Part shown: piece after piece, positions 23,040 to 33,935 of the stretch
Layout: each line of letters starts with the position of its first letter
Numbering within the stretch: the first letter of the stretch is position 1
Assembly (NCBI GenBank): GCA_037447655.1
Contig: JBBHKE010000209.1
Coordinates: 101,680-165,679 of the forward strand
DNA: 64,000 nucleotides
Direction of reading: 5' to 3'
Origin: Zygnema cylindricum
Lineage: Eukaryota > Streptophyta > Zygnematophyceae > Zygnematales > Zygnemataceae
Made by a program: the position numbers and the translations under genes
The notes under the pieces: generated by a model
What the model was told of the DNA's origin: nothing
What the model saw: only the letters and a program-made list of their open reading frames with translations
The model's database searches: none

Positions 23040-23995
23040 TCACATAAATATTTTCTGCACACCACTCTTAAGGTGACCAAGTTCAACAAGTAAAGACTTG
23101 ACCCACATCAATTCTTTTACAGCAGAGCAAGAGGCCATATACTCAGCCTCCATGGTGGACTGAGCAATAACCTTTTGCTGTTTGCTACTCCAACAGCAAG
23201 CCCCATCACCCACATATAATACATATCTAGAAGTGCATCTCCTCATAGTAGCATCACCATAACTAGCATCACTCCAAGTAGTGATGTCAGTATTCTCCCC
23301 GCCCAAATGCAACCATAGATCTCAGTTCCTATCAAGTATGTAAGGACTCTCTTAGCTGCCTCCCAATCCCTCTTAGTTGGAGCATTTAGACTTCTACTCA
23401 GCACTCCTACAGCTGCAGCTAAATCCGGCCGGGTACAATTCATAAAATAGATTAGACTTCCCACTACTTGCCTGTAACGAATAGTCTGCATGAACTTCTG
23501 TTCTTCATGAGATAATTCCTCGTCTAAGACTATGACTCCTTCTTCCTCACTTCCCTCACTTCCCTTCTTCAATTCCATTGGAGTTGTACAACTATTAGCT
23601 TTATCCATTTGAAATTTTTCAAGCATGTTCCCTATTGCTTCCTTTTGAGTCAATCTTATAATTTTTCTTTTTCGGTCTCTCTCTACTTGAATTCCCAAAA
23701 TATATTTTGCTTCCCCCATATCCTTCATTTCAAATCTCCCCTTAAGATCCGTTTTCAGTTTATTAATTTTTTCAATTGATTTACTTAAAACAAGCAAATC
23801 ATCAACATAAATTGCAATAAATATAAAACCTTCCTCATCTTCGAAAACATAGATTGAGTGATTTGAGCTGATCCGGATATATCCTAGACCCGTAAGAAAC
23901 TCATCAAGCTTCTTATTCCACTCTCGAGGAGCTTGTTTCAAACCATAAAGAGATTTAATCAGCCGGCATACCTTACTCTCCTCTCCTTTTTCCAC
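23040..23995 (-). pseudogene. Copia II reverse transcriptase C-half and RNase H
   Basis: RT fingers-to-thumb: KVCRLIKSLYGLKQAPREWN, FIAIYVDDLLVLSKS (catalytic YVDD intact), MKDMGEAKYILGIQVER and VGSLIYFMNCTRPDLAAAVG. After a frameshift near 23300, RNase H follows as WSDASYGDATMRRCTSRYVL, CCWSSKQQKVIAQSTMEAEY and KELMWVKSLLVELG. The protein ends abruptly at about 23040, before the CDNQAA block that carries a further RNase H acidic residue. It continues in frame, across a TGA near 24009, from the upstream RT segment. Within the II-family pol this is the least damaged part. Confidence 0.95.
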
Positions 23996-24010
23996 AAACC
24001 CTTCGGGTTG

Positions 24011-25087
24011 TCACATGAAGATCTCCTCTTCCAATTCTCCATGCAAAAAGGCTGTTTTGATGTCCATCTGGTGCACTTCTATGTCTTCCGCTTCTGCCAG
24101 GCTAAAAAGTATGCGGACGGAGGGAAATCTAACCAGCGGGGCAAAGGTTTCCTCGTAGTCAATTCCCTCCTTTTGTGTAAATCCCTTTGCCACTAGTCGG
24201 GCCTTCTAGCGCTCGATTGTGTTATCTGGGTTTAGTTTTAATTTGAAAACCCACTTACAACCGATTGGTTTTTGGTTAGGTGGACAATCCACCAGCTCCC
24301 AAGTATCGGCTGCCATAATTGAGGCCATCTCTTTATTGATGGCTATCTTCCACCGATTTCTTTCTGGACAAGTCATCGCCTCTCCATAAGTTTGAGGTTC
24401 ACCTTGATGAGATAGTTTAGTTACCTTGTTATTAACCTGTTTTTCTTGCAGTCTTTTACTACTTCTCCTTCCCCCCTCAAAATGTGAGGCCGGAATAGAT
24501 GGTTCTCGTGGATTCTTTCGAACAAACTCGGTTTCTCCCCTATCCCTTGATTCCGAATCAATTTCCACCACGTCTTCTGCTTCGGGTAGAGTTGTAACTG
24601 GAGTTTCCACAGCCGAGTCCTTTTCAATCTGATTTGTACCTGCAAGAATGTCATCGTCTCTAAAACCTAGATAGTTAGGAAGCTCAAAGTCATCAGAATT
24701 TTTTGACTCAAATCTGATTTTTACTGACTTCGTATATTTGAAGGGATCCATAGACTTTCCTTCATCCATAACTACTAGATGTTTTACTAAGATTATATCT
24801 TCGATTTTTTGATCATAAACTCTATATCCTTTAACATCTTCATCATATCCTAATACGTATTTCGGTTTTCTTTTGGGATCTAGCTTCCAATTAGACCGAT
24901 CTGTATCTAGACGAAATACTTGACTGCCGAAAACCTTTAAGTGAGATATGTCTGGTTTCCGGCCTGTCCATCTCTCATAAGGTGTTTGATCTTTTATAGC
25001 TGAAGTAAGAACTCTATTTTTGAGATAATTAGCACAGTTCATTGCTTCTTCCCAAAATCTTTTTCCTATCTTTTTATCTGACAACAT
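24011..25087 (-). pseudogene. Copia II integrase C-terminus and RT N-half
   Basis: One reading frame with a TAG at 24203-24205. It begins in the integrase tail (RFWEEAMNCANYLKNRVLTS, YERWTGRKPDISHLKVFGSQ), passes through a Glu/Asp-rich linker and enters RT at WELVDCPPNQKPIGCKWVFK, then FTQKEGIDYEETFAPLVRF and QMDIKTAFLHGELEEEIFM. It is followed by a TGA and then the catalytic half. Linker and RT are collinear with the fragments at 43616-43939 and with element IV. Confidence 0.95.
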
Positions 25088-25138
25088 ACTTCTAGCACTA
25101 TCACTTAGTGTTCTATTTAACCTTTGAGCTACCCCATT

Positions 25139-25690
25139 CTATTCTAGATTTTTTGGAACAGTCTTTTGGTGTTGGACCCCATCTTCCCTCAGAAAAACCT
25201 CAAACTGGTTAGAAGTATACTCTCCACCATTGTCACTCCTTACTCTCTTGATTGGAGTTTCATGGAGTTTTTCGCTCCATGCTTTATATTGTCTAAAACA
25301 ATCCTCAGCTTCTGACTTGTTTTTCAAAAAATACACCCGCGAATACCGAGACCAATCATCAGTTATAGTCATCATAAATCTCTTCCCCCCCGGTGAGGGC
25401 ACTCTAGCCGGTCCCCAAATATCTGTGTGTACTAGATTTAGAAGTTTTTCTCCCTTGTAGGTGGCTGTTTTAGGAAGGGGTAATCTGTGTGCTTTACCTT
25501 GAGCACACCCACTACAATCACTTATATCATCACTCTTATTGAACTGAATCCCTTTCACCACTCCCATCTTTTTCATCTCTCTTAACTTATCTAGATTTAC
25601 ATGCCCAAGCCTCTTATGCCACATCATAATATCATGGACACCAGCATAATAAAGTTTCTTCATTTCATTACTTAAGATCAGCCTAAACAT
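25139..25690 (-). pseudogene. Copia II integrase core
   Basis: Zinc-binding HHCC module: WHKRLGH, then CSGCAQGKAHRLP. The catalytic core shows LVHTDIWGP (first Asp) and RVRSDNGGEYTSNQFE (second Asp), with the downstream Glu region partly lost where TAG at 25136-25138 interrupts the expected PxQNGVAERLN segment. It shares reading frame with the segment at 24011-25087, so only point stops separate the two. The frame shifts relative to the protease near 25770. Confidence 0.94.
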
Positions 25691-25781
25691 CCCATGGCTA
25701 CCTTTCTCAGCAATGAAATAGACATCCTCCTCTAAACTAGCAGTAAAGACTCCTTCCCTAGTGCTAGTGAAAAAACCCTTA

Positions 25782-26012
25782 TCAAATTATACAGATGTAG
25801 AGATAAGGTTTTTTGTTCAGCTCCGGAATAAACAATACATCGGAGAATGTTAATATGGATGTCTTTCCTTCTACTAACACTTTCATATCTACCGATCCTA
25901 CAAGAGTAGTGGTGACTATCCTCCCATCCCCGTACTCTATCTCTACGGTGGAAATCTTTCTTATCTTAGTGAACAGGTGCCTATCCTTACACATGTGCAT
26001 TGAGGCACCTGA
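25782..26012 (-). pseudogene. Copia II aspartic protease
   Basis: The active-site block IIDSGASMHMCKDRHLFTKI is directly preceded by an in-frame TAG at about 26019-26021 that separates it from gag. VEIEYGDGRIVTT and ILTFSDVLFIPEL follow, as in copia proteases. The last residues before the integrase zinc module are in another frame. Confidence 0.9.
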
Positions 26013-26021
26013 ATCTATAAT

Positions 26022-27150
26022 CTAACCTGCTTCACCTTTCAATCCCCCGTAATCACATTTCTGCCTTCGTGGAATTTCAACCTCATTTTTCGCCTCCAAC
26101 TCGTCATCTAAAAGGAGCTCATCGTCCTCGTCCCCAGATTCTGCCTCAAGTACCTGTGTGACAAGGGCCTTTTTCTTTCCTCTCGGGGTACCACCAGTCT
26201 GCCGCTCCTTTAACCGAAGCTCGGTTAGCTTAGTGCACTCTGCCATATAGTGCCCTGGTTTCTTACAAAAATGACATATACCTTTGGGAGCCCTTGGTTC
26301 TAACTCTTCAACCTGTTTTTTCTGCTCCTTACCCACATACTTTCCGACTGGTTTTCGGGAATACTTGTTCCTCCAATCGGTCGTTGTTGCCAAGGCTTGG
26401 CCACTCTTTCCTCCCCTTCAGATCTCAATCGTATTCTCTCGAAACGAGAATCATCCCTACCACTGAGTCTTATATCCACCTTGAGTCCGGCAAGTCCTGC
26501 ACACGGTTGACTATGTTCTCGAACTCATCAGGTAACTTCATCAGTAAACAGTTAACCTTTTCTTTTTCACTAAAAACTTTTCCGGCACTCTCTAGCTCTA
26601 TGAAGAGTGTAGCAAGCTCATTGCAAAAATCCAACATATTTCCCCCTTTGTATGCATACTCCTTAACTTTCTGATCAGCCAACTGTTGTTGCTGAATCGT
26701 ACAACTTCGGTACATCTCTATGAGAGCCATCCAAAGATCGGATGCCCTTTCTACCTACAAATGAGGACATGCAAGTCCTTGAGTGAGATGGCGTAGGATG
26801 AAGTGCTTTGCCGCCATATTGTTGAAGTCCCAGGTTTCACTATCATTCTCCTCGTTCCTCGGAATAGGTGACATGAATGCCAAACCTGTTGCTATTGGTG
26901 TGGTCGCCTCCTTCTCCTTTCCGTTGTCCACCACCTCTCCTTCCTTTGTTTCCTCCGTTGAAGGTGAATCCTCTTTCCTGGTGAATTTGCTTCCTCCAAA
27001 CCCTAGAGGAATTCCAAGACTTGATGGACGCGCCAATCGTCCACTCACTATCCCCCAAAACCTTTTTTCGCATAGAGCTCCTATCATCATACTTTCCCAG
27101 TATATGAAGCCAGTTCCATTAAAGATTGGTACCCTAGAGGGTGGGCCCAT
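26022..27150 (-). pseudogene. Copia II gag with CCHC zinc knuckle
   Basis: The start ATG (27150) lies inside the primer-binding site, giving MGPPSRVPIFNGTGFIYWES. The capsid part (MALIEMYRSCTIQQQQLADQ, GGNMLDFCNELATLFIELES, NCLLMKLPDEFENIVNRVQD) is in 26470-26730. A frameshift leads into the nucleocapsid CHFCKKPGHYMAEC (about 26280-26240) and an acidic tail that ends in EIPRRQKCDYGG. Stops at about 26752 and a frameshift near 26430 break it. Gag of this clade reads directly toward protease in a single polyprotein frame. Confidence 0.93.
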
Positions 27151-27154
27151 AACC
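27140..27154 (-). promoter_or_regulatory. Primer-binding site of copia II (half-tRNA-iMet type)
   Basis: The minus strand reads GGTTATGGGCCCACC immediately after the LTR end TTTCA. It is complementary to the anticodon arm of eukaryotic initiator tRNA-Met (GGTGGGCCCATAACC), not to its 3' end. The gag ATG is inside it. Confidence 0.85.
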
Positions 27155-28202
27155 TGAAACTCTGAGACCTCTATAAGTCCTCAGAGTGGACAGCTTCCAA
27201 GAATCATCTAGGATAATCCTGACCCCTTTGTGTTTAAGCAAAAATAACTGCCACCCTTGCAGACAAAAACTCTGACCACCTTCACCCCTGTGAAGGTAAG
27301 ACTCTCGTGAGTCGATAGCAAAAAGAATCTCTGAATTTGCTCTCCTGAGCAGTAAGTTATGGAGGGTCAAAGTTGACCTTTTGTACAGAAGCTCTCTGGG
27401 AGAGAGGGTCCTATCTTCTAATTTTTCTAAGTCCTATCTCTCTCACAGACTTTATCTATTGATGTACGGAACCAATCAAATTTTAGTTCCGTACGCAAAA
27501 GTACAGCTGCCGGTGTACTTTATGTACGGACATTGTAGGACATGGCCTAAATGTCCACACGTGGAATATCCGGATTCGCTCCTTTAATCCTCGGAGATGC
27601 CGCGCTCCATTGTAACATCGCCACTTGTCATCTGATGTGGCGATGCCCACAAACCGCCGAATTCTTTTTCCGCGATCTCGGCGCTAATTCCGGCCGTCCG
27701 ATTAAACTCGCATTTTATTATAGCCGTAATAAATACATGCGCGGTATTTGTTTCGCTTACGAAATCAATGCGCGGTATTGATTTCTTATCCGTACCGCAA
27801 TTCGTACTTTTACACTACCATATCTATGTATCCCGTTAACAGTTATAGTTAAATGATTTATCCTACGTGTACATATTTAAATCATTATCGTACTATATGC
27901 TATGTAAGACTACTTCTAGACTTAACGGCTAAGGCTACCGGCTATCTACTCTTTGACGGCCGGTAGGTACCAGGATAAAATCCTGTCGCCGGCACATACC
28001 TTTTAGTAATTAATCCCTTGACTAATATAAATTTCCCGTAAACCTCAGGATAGCCTAGGTAGCCATGGCTCTAGTTTCCTCTCCAATTTCTCAGTGACTG
28101 CGACAAGTTTGAGAGTTGGAGAGAGAAGTTAGAGGTAGACTGCCTCGGCTTCTTTATTTCTATTCAGACCTAGAAAATACTTAAAAAACATTAATTTCTA
28201 CA
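27155..28202 (-). repeat. 5' LTR of copia II
   Basis: 1048 bp bounded by the PBS and by TSD AACCT. It contains an antisense tRNA-like block (plus strand 27925-28000, TAACGGCTAAGGCTACCGG ... AGGATAAAATCC). Confidence 0.93.
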
Positions 28203-28207
28203 AACCT

Positions 28208-28417
28208 TTTGTTGAGAGTGACATAAGTCACTCTTTAGTCCTACCTATTGAACTTAAGAAAATCATGGCTCAACCACCCTCTACATCCTTTAGTGAGTAC
28301 AACAAGTATGGTGGATAGAGAGAAGAGGTGGGGGCACGCTGTCCGCCGTTTTCTTTTTCCTATTTTTCTGATCTATTTAGACCTAGAAAATACCCTATAA
28401 ATCTAGTAATTTCAACA
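28208..28417 (-). repeat. 3' LTR of copia IV, proximal part
   Basis: The remaining 210 bp of the 3' LTR of IV after the AACCT duplication of element II. It ends ATTTCAACA (plus) and adjoins the polypurine tract of IV. It matches the far end of the 5' LTR (33576-33785). Confidence 0.93.
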
Positions 28418-28430
28418 CTCCCCAAATTTT

Positions 28431-28934
28431 CTAGTCTAACTTAAACTTCAATTTTAGTCCACACTTTTGTTTGCAATATTTTAACTTGGGAGAAGGCTGT
28501 GGTTTTGTCATCATATCAGCCATCATTTCCTCATCCGATCTATATATAAGATTCACAATCTTATTCTCAATTTTTTCTCTCGCAAAACTCAATGTTATGT
28601 CCATATGCTTAGCCTTCAAATGATGTTTTATATTAGCTGCAATTGTTATGGTAGCTTGATTATCACAAAACACTTCATGCACTCCCTCTTTCATATATCC
28701 TAGTTGTTGCAACAAAGACTTGACCTACATCAACTCTTTCACTGTAAAACAATGGGCCATGTACTCAGCCAATATAGTAGACTCAGCAACCACCTTTTGT
28801 TGCTTGCTGCTCGAACAACAAGCACCTTCCCCCACATACAACACATACCCAGAAGTGCATCTTCTCATAGGTGCATCCCCATCACTGGCATCACTCCAAG
28901 TACTCATATCAGTCTGCATCCCTCCCAAATGCAA
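28431..28934 (-). pseudogene. Copia IV RNase H
   Basis: Minus-strand MHLGGMQTDMSTWSDASDGD, MRRCTSGYVLYVGEGACCSS, SKQQKVVAESTILAEYMAHC, then after a stop and frame break HEVFCDNQATITIAANIKHH, KAKHMDITLSFAREK and ADMMTKPQPSPKLKYCKQKC. The order is complete through the natural C-terminus and the polypurine tract, so it shows what was lost from element II. The second acidic position (EAEYM) reads LAEYM here. Confidence 0.92.
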
Positions 28935-30208
28935 CCATAACCCTTTGTTCCCACCAAATATCTCATGACTCTCTTAGCTACCTCCTAGTCTCTCTTCCTA
29001 GGATTAATAAGACTCCTACTAAGTACTCAAACTACTTCCGCTATGTCAGCCTTGTATAGTTCATAAAGTAGATCAAACCTCCTACAACTTGTCTATATGG
29101 AATAGACTTCATAAACTATCTTTCTTCCAGACTCATCTGATCATCTAAGTTTATCACTTCTTCTCCTACACTCCCATCACTTATTTTGTTCTAGTCCATG
29201 GGAGTGGTACAACTGTATACCTTTTCCATCTGGATTTTTTTAAGCATATAACCTATTGTTTTTTTCTAGGTTAGTCTGATAATCCTTTTCCCCTTATCTC
29301 TCTCCATTTGGATTCCCAAAATATATCTTACCTTTGCCAAATCCTTCATTTGATATCTGCTTCTAAGATCTTTCTTTAACATGTTGATCTTTTCCAAAGA
29401 CTTATTTTACACATGCACATCATCCAGATAAATTGCAATAAAAATGACACAATTCACATCTTCAAAAATATAAATAGAACGGTCAAACTTGATCTGTATA
29501 TATCCCAAACCAGTGAGAAACTCATCTAGTTTTTTATTCCACTATTAGGGAGCCTACTTCATTCCATATAAGGACTTTATGAATTTGTAGACTTTGCTCT
29601 CTTCTCCTACCCCCACAAACCCCTCCGATTGCCGCATAAAATTTTCTTCCTCTAAATCACCATTGAGAAAAACAATCTTAATATCCATGTGGTGTATTTC
29701 CATGTCTTTTGGTGCTGCCAGACTGAGGATAATCTTTACTGATGGGAACCAAACAACTACAGCAAAAGTCTCCTCCTAAGTAGTCCCCTCCTTTTCGGTG
29801 AGCCCCTTTGCTACGAGTCGAGCCTTATATCTCTCAATGGTATTATCTCGGTTTAGTTTTAGTTTAAACACCCATTTACTCCTAATCGGTTTTTTTGTCC
29901 GGAGGACAGTAGGCTAGTTTCCAAGTATTTGCTTCCATGATGGAGGCCATCTCATCATTTATGGCTCTAATCCATCTATCTTTCTCCGGACTGTTCACTG
30001 CCTCCGAGTATGACTGAGCCTCATGTGGGTGAGATAGCTTAGTTACCTTGTGAGCAGCCTCGTTTTCTTGTATCTTTTTGCTGCTCCTTCTTCCTCCCTC
30101 AAAATTCGAAACCAAGATTGAGGGAAGTCTTGGATTTCTCCTTACTGTCTCATCAGCTCCTTTATCCATAAAAAGCCGGTTCTGGTTTCTCATCTTCTGT
30201 CTCCTCAA
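28935..30208 (-). pseudogene. Copia IV reverse transcriptase, heavily broken
   Basis: 29882-30208 carries the integrase/RT linker (VRRNPRLPSILVSNFEGGRR) and the beginning of RT (NDEMASIMEANTWKLAYCPP). From 29880 to 28935 the minus strand still matches RT of element II block by block (for example text for LYRSDIQIKFDRSIYIFEDV-like and the thumb near 29300-29380), but many stops and shifts remove any long frame. It is collinear with RT of II. Confidence 0.82.
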
Positions 30209-30484
30209 AGTCCATAGAAAATATGTGAGGTTTCCAGTGGATCTCCTGTGTCTTAGATCTCCCCTGAATCTATAATCTGTGTTTCACTCATGTCCCTTTT
30301 GGGAAAGACAAAGTCCTCTTCACCTTCATACTCTAATCAGATTCTTATCTTTCTTGGTATATTTAAAGGGGTCAAATGACTTCCCTTCATCCATGACAAC
30401 TAGGTGCTTAACCAAAATGATATCTCTCTTTGCTAAGTCATATACTCTATATCCCTTGACATCCTCATCATATCCTATAAAGTA

Positions 30485-31623
30485 TCATGGTTTTCCCTTA
30501 GCATATAGTTTCCTGTTTTTCAAATCCGTGTCAAGACTGTAAACTTCGCTACCAAATACTTTAAGGTGAGAGATATTTGGTTTTCTTCCAACCCATCTCT
30601 CATAAGGTGTCATTCCCTTTAAAACTAAGGTAAGGACTCTATTCTTAATGTAGTTGGCACTGTTCATGGCTTCTGCCCAAGGTCTCTTTCGTATTTTCTT
30701 GTCCCAACATACTACATGCACTACCTCCTAGTATTCAGTTCAACCTCTCAGCTACTCCATTTTGTTTTGGGTCATATGGTACGGTATTCTGGTGCTGAAC
30801 TCCCTCATCTCTCAAGTATTCCTCAAACTTGTTAGAGTCATATTCCCCCCCATTATCACCGTTTAATCTCTTTATGGGGGTTACATGCAACTTTTCACTC
30901 CAGGTTTTATATTTTTTGAAATAAGTTGGTGTTTTAGACTTTGTTTTTACGAAGTAGACTCTCGAGTATCTAGACAAGTCATCGGTTATTGTCAACATAA
31001 ATCTCTTTCCTCCAACCGAAGGTTCTTTTGCAGGTCCATATAAATCTGTGTGGACTACATCTAGCACTTTGTCACCTCTATATTTGGCGGCTTTTGGGAA
31101 AGGGAAGTCTGTGAGCCTTACCTTGAGCACAACCACTACAATCATCCATTATTTCATTATCCCCAAACTGAATGCCATCTACTACCCCAAGCTTTTTCAT
31201 TTCCCTTAACCTATCAAAATGTACATGCCCCAAACGCTTATGCCAAATCATCACTTTAGGAACACCAACATAGTAAGCATTCTTCTTTTCATTACTCAAG
31301 TTAAGCCTAAACATTCCTTGGCTACCCTTATCTGATGTGAAGTAAACTTCATTTCCATACTTAGCTGTAAAGACTCCCTTTCTGGTGTAGGTATCAAACT
31401 CTTTGTTATCTAACACAGACGTAGAGACAAGATTTTTACTCAGCTGAGGAATGTAAAGTACATCTGAGAAGGTGAGTATAGAAGTCTTTCCCTCCACTAA
31501 AATCTGTAGATTTACCGACCCCACTAGATTTGTTGTAACCACTCTACCATCCCCATACCTTATCTCTATAGTAGGGATTTTCCTTAGCTTAGTAAAGAGG
31601 TGCTTATCATGACACATATGCAT
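30485..31623 (-). pseudogene. Copia IV protease end and integrase
   Basis: 31078-31623 runs from just after the protease active site (SMHMCHDKHLFTKL, EIRYGDGRVVTTNLVGSVNL, ILTFSDVLYIPQLSKN) into the integrase zinc module (MIWHKRLGHVHFDRLREMKK, CSGCAQGKAHRLPFP). 30735-31145 holds the core with VHTDLYGP and GDNGGEYDSNKFEEYLRDEG and PKQNGVAERLN; the second catalytic region reads NGDNGGEY. 30485-30721 is the C-terminal MTPYERWVGRKPNISHLKVF. These segments sit in different frames. Confidence 0.92.
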
Positions 31624-31859
31624 GGATGCACCTAATTTGATACTCCATCCTTCTTGTGGAGCTTCCCGAATTTCTCCAAGAGCATACGTCTATTTCCAAG
31701 GTATCTCCTTCTTTTTCAAATTCTCGTCAAGAAGAAGCTCCCCATCCTCCTTCTCAGAGGACTCGTCCTCGGTCTCTCCTCTCTTTTTTGTGACCACAAA
31801 TGCCTTCTTCTTCTCTCCGGGAGAACCCCCTCCACGTTTCTCTTGGAGCCTCTGCTCTG

Positions 31860-32759
31860 ACAACTTGACACAATCTGCTATGAAGTGTCATGCCTTTTTG
31901 CAAAAAGTGACAAAGACCCTTTGGGGGCCTCGGTCCTCCAGATTGATCTCTTTCTCCCTTGAATGGTTTCTTCAAATCCTTCCCCCATTACTTTCCTCTT
32001 GCAGCTATACCTTGGATGCTCTTTCCCCCTCTCTTGATTTTAATTATGTTCTCCAGCACAAGTATCACCTAGACCATTGTGTTCCACTTCCATGAAATGT
32101 CAATCATATTTTGTACTAGGTACACTATGTTTTCATACTCGTCAGGTAGCTTTTATGAGAGTGTTAACTTTCATCTTCATTATACTTGTCCACCCGACAC
32201 TCTCCATTTCTATATATAAACAAGAGAGATCATTACAATAGTCTAACAGCTTTCCCCCTTTGTAAGTATAATTCCATAACTTTTGTTCGACCAACTGGAG
32301 CTTTTGAATAGTACCAACTCTATAGATTTCCACCAAACTCACCCACAACTCCCCGGCCATGTAAATGTGAAGGTGGGGGGTTGCGAAGGCCTGAGTGAGG
32401 TGTCTTAGAATGAAGTTTTTGGCAGCCATGTTGATGTGTTTCCACGTTTAAGTATCGTTTTCAGCAGTCTTCAAGGTCGCTGCTCCGGGTGTCGTGGTAA
32501 TAGGAGCAAGAGGTGTCTCTTTCTCTTTACCCTTTTCGGACACACTGCTGTCCCCTTCATCTGCCTCCTCTGCCGCAACAGGTGTTGCTGCAAAAAACCT
32601 TATTCCACCAAACCCTGGTGGAGTTCCTTGAGGTGGACATTTCACTTCTCCACTGACAATACCATTGTATCGTTTTTCGCACAAAACCCCTATCATCATG
32701 GCTTCCCAATAGATAAACCCAAATCCATTGAAGGTGGGTACCTTACAGGGTGGGCCCAT
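31860..32759 (-). pseudogene. Copia IV gag
   Basis: The start ATG lies inside the PBS (32759). The N-terminus is MGPPCKVPTFNGFGFIYWEA with GVLCEKRYNGIVSGEVKCPP. The capsid part at 32142-32429 is AAKNFILRHLTQAFATPHLH, VEIYRVGTIQKLQLVEQKLW and GGKLLDYCNDLSCLYIEMES. The zinc knuckle near 31880-31930 is damaged: its first half reads VTFCKKA followed by a stop, then IADCVKL. It is more decayed than gag of II. Confidence 0.88.
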
Positions 32760-33785
32760 AACCTGCAATTCTGTATCCTCCATTGGACTACAAAATTCAA
32801 GAAGCCTCTAGATAGTTTTTAAGTAACCCACTTTTAGCCACAACCACTACTACCCTAGCAAAAAAATTGACAATCTAATAGCACCTCTTTATAGACTTGA
32901 ATCCCTTGAGTGGGTAGCAAAAAGAATCATTGAAAATGGCCAACCAGTCAAAAAGTTATGAAGTGGCAAAGATGCCAAGTAAATACAAAACTCTCTAAGG
33001 GAGAGAGGTCCCTACCTACCAAATTCTCTAAGTCTTAAATCCCTCTCAGAACCCCCATCTAGTGACATATAAAATAATCACACGACTGTAGAGTACAGAA
33101 AGGTACAATTGCAAATGTATTTTCTGTACCGCTTGTGTACAACAAGGCCATTAGATGGACGCGTGTGGTTGTCTCACTCCTCCTTATGCTCCTCGGGATT
33201 GCTGCTCTTTAATGTTATCTCACCACGTGGCGCCAGGTCAGGTCACGCATGAAAACCGCTAAAGCAGCCATTCTAAGATCTGAGCCATGATACACGCCGT
33301 CGGATCCAAACCAGCTTTTAGTATAAGTCGTCGAAACAAATGTTTGGTTCATTTGTTTTTTATATGACGTGTATTACCGTGTTTTTTTTTAATCTCTATG
33401 CACTCCATAATGCACTCCATTCGTTATTTTGTTAATCAGATAAGTTTTTCAAACAACATTTAAATAAATATCACACCTCATGTTTTGTAACGGACTTATA
33501 CGATAGACCGGTTTAAGCTAACGGCTATGCCTCGCTCTCCCGGTCGGAGGTTCGAGTTTTGTCGGACTCAACCTTTTGTAGAGAGTAACATAAGTCACTC
33601 TTTAGTCCTCCCTGTTGAACTTAAGACAGGCATGGCTTAAGCACCCTCTCTATCCTTTTGTGACTACAACAAGTATGGTGGCTAGAGAGAGGAGGTGGAG
33701 GCAAGCTGTGCGCCCTTTTCTTTTTTCCTATTTTATTGATCTATTTAAACCTAGAAAATACCCTATAAATCTAGTAATTTCAACA
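32749..33785 (-). repeat. Copia IV primer-binding site and 5' LTR
   Basis: PBS GGTTATGGGCCCACC (minus) at 32749-32763; LTR 32764-33785 (1022 bp) bounded by TSD CAGGT at 33786-33790. It contains an antisense tRNA-like block at about 33505-33565 (CTAACGGCTATGCCTCGCTC ... GGTTCGAGTT) and a CACCACGTGGCG G-box near 33221. Confidence 0.92.
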
Positions 33786-33790
33786 CAGGT

Positions 33791-33930
33791 CATTTGTCTA
33801 CTTCTTGGTGGTCTTCTTCCTTCTTTTAATTGCATTGACCAAGATTGCGTACTCCTTGAGATTCCTTACTCCATAGGGGTCGGACCATCATCCCTTCGGC
33901 CTCCTCCGCTACTATTCGATCCAAAATGAT
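33791..33930 (-). pseudogene. Gypsy G gag, middle fragment between IV and V
   Basis: This 140-bp sliver is the part of G trapped between two copia insertions; its minus strand leads toward the zinc knuckle that resumes at 20436. It is Arg/Lys-rich with stops (QLKEGRRPPRSRQM in one frame), as expected between capsid and zinc knuckle. Confidence 0.6.
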
Positions 33931-33935
33931 AAGAC

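Larger units (their letters stand above)
21233..28202 (-). mobile_element. Copia element II, inserted in the 3' LTR of copia IV
   Basis: The perfect 5-bp duplication AACCT sits at 21228-21232 and 28203-28207. The plus strand runs from TGAAACTCTGAGACC to TTAATTTCTACA, so the LTR termini are TGTAG..TTTCA. The 5' LTR is 27155-28202, the 3' LTR about 21233-22268, with internal coding from 27150 down to about 23040. It is the best-preserved copia in the window. Its 3' part is rearranged: the last third of RNase H and the polypurine tract are missing, replaced by about 770 bp that include a foreign LTR piece. Confidence 0.93.
20437..33785 (-). mobile_element. Copia element IV, split by nested copia II
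   Basis: It has LTRs on both sides and the perfect 5-bp duplication CAGGT at 20432-20436 and 33786-33790. The 3' LTR is in two parts (20437-21232 and 28208-28417) because element II landed in it. The internal region is 28418-32763, with gag, zinc knuckle, protease, integrase, RT and RNase H all recognisable but broken. The polypurine tract (minus AAATTTGGGGAG) adjoins the LTR at 28418. The PBS is the half-tRNA-iMet type at 32749-32763. It inserted into gag of gypsy G. Confidence 0.93.
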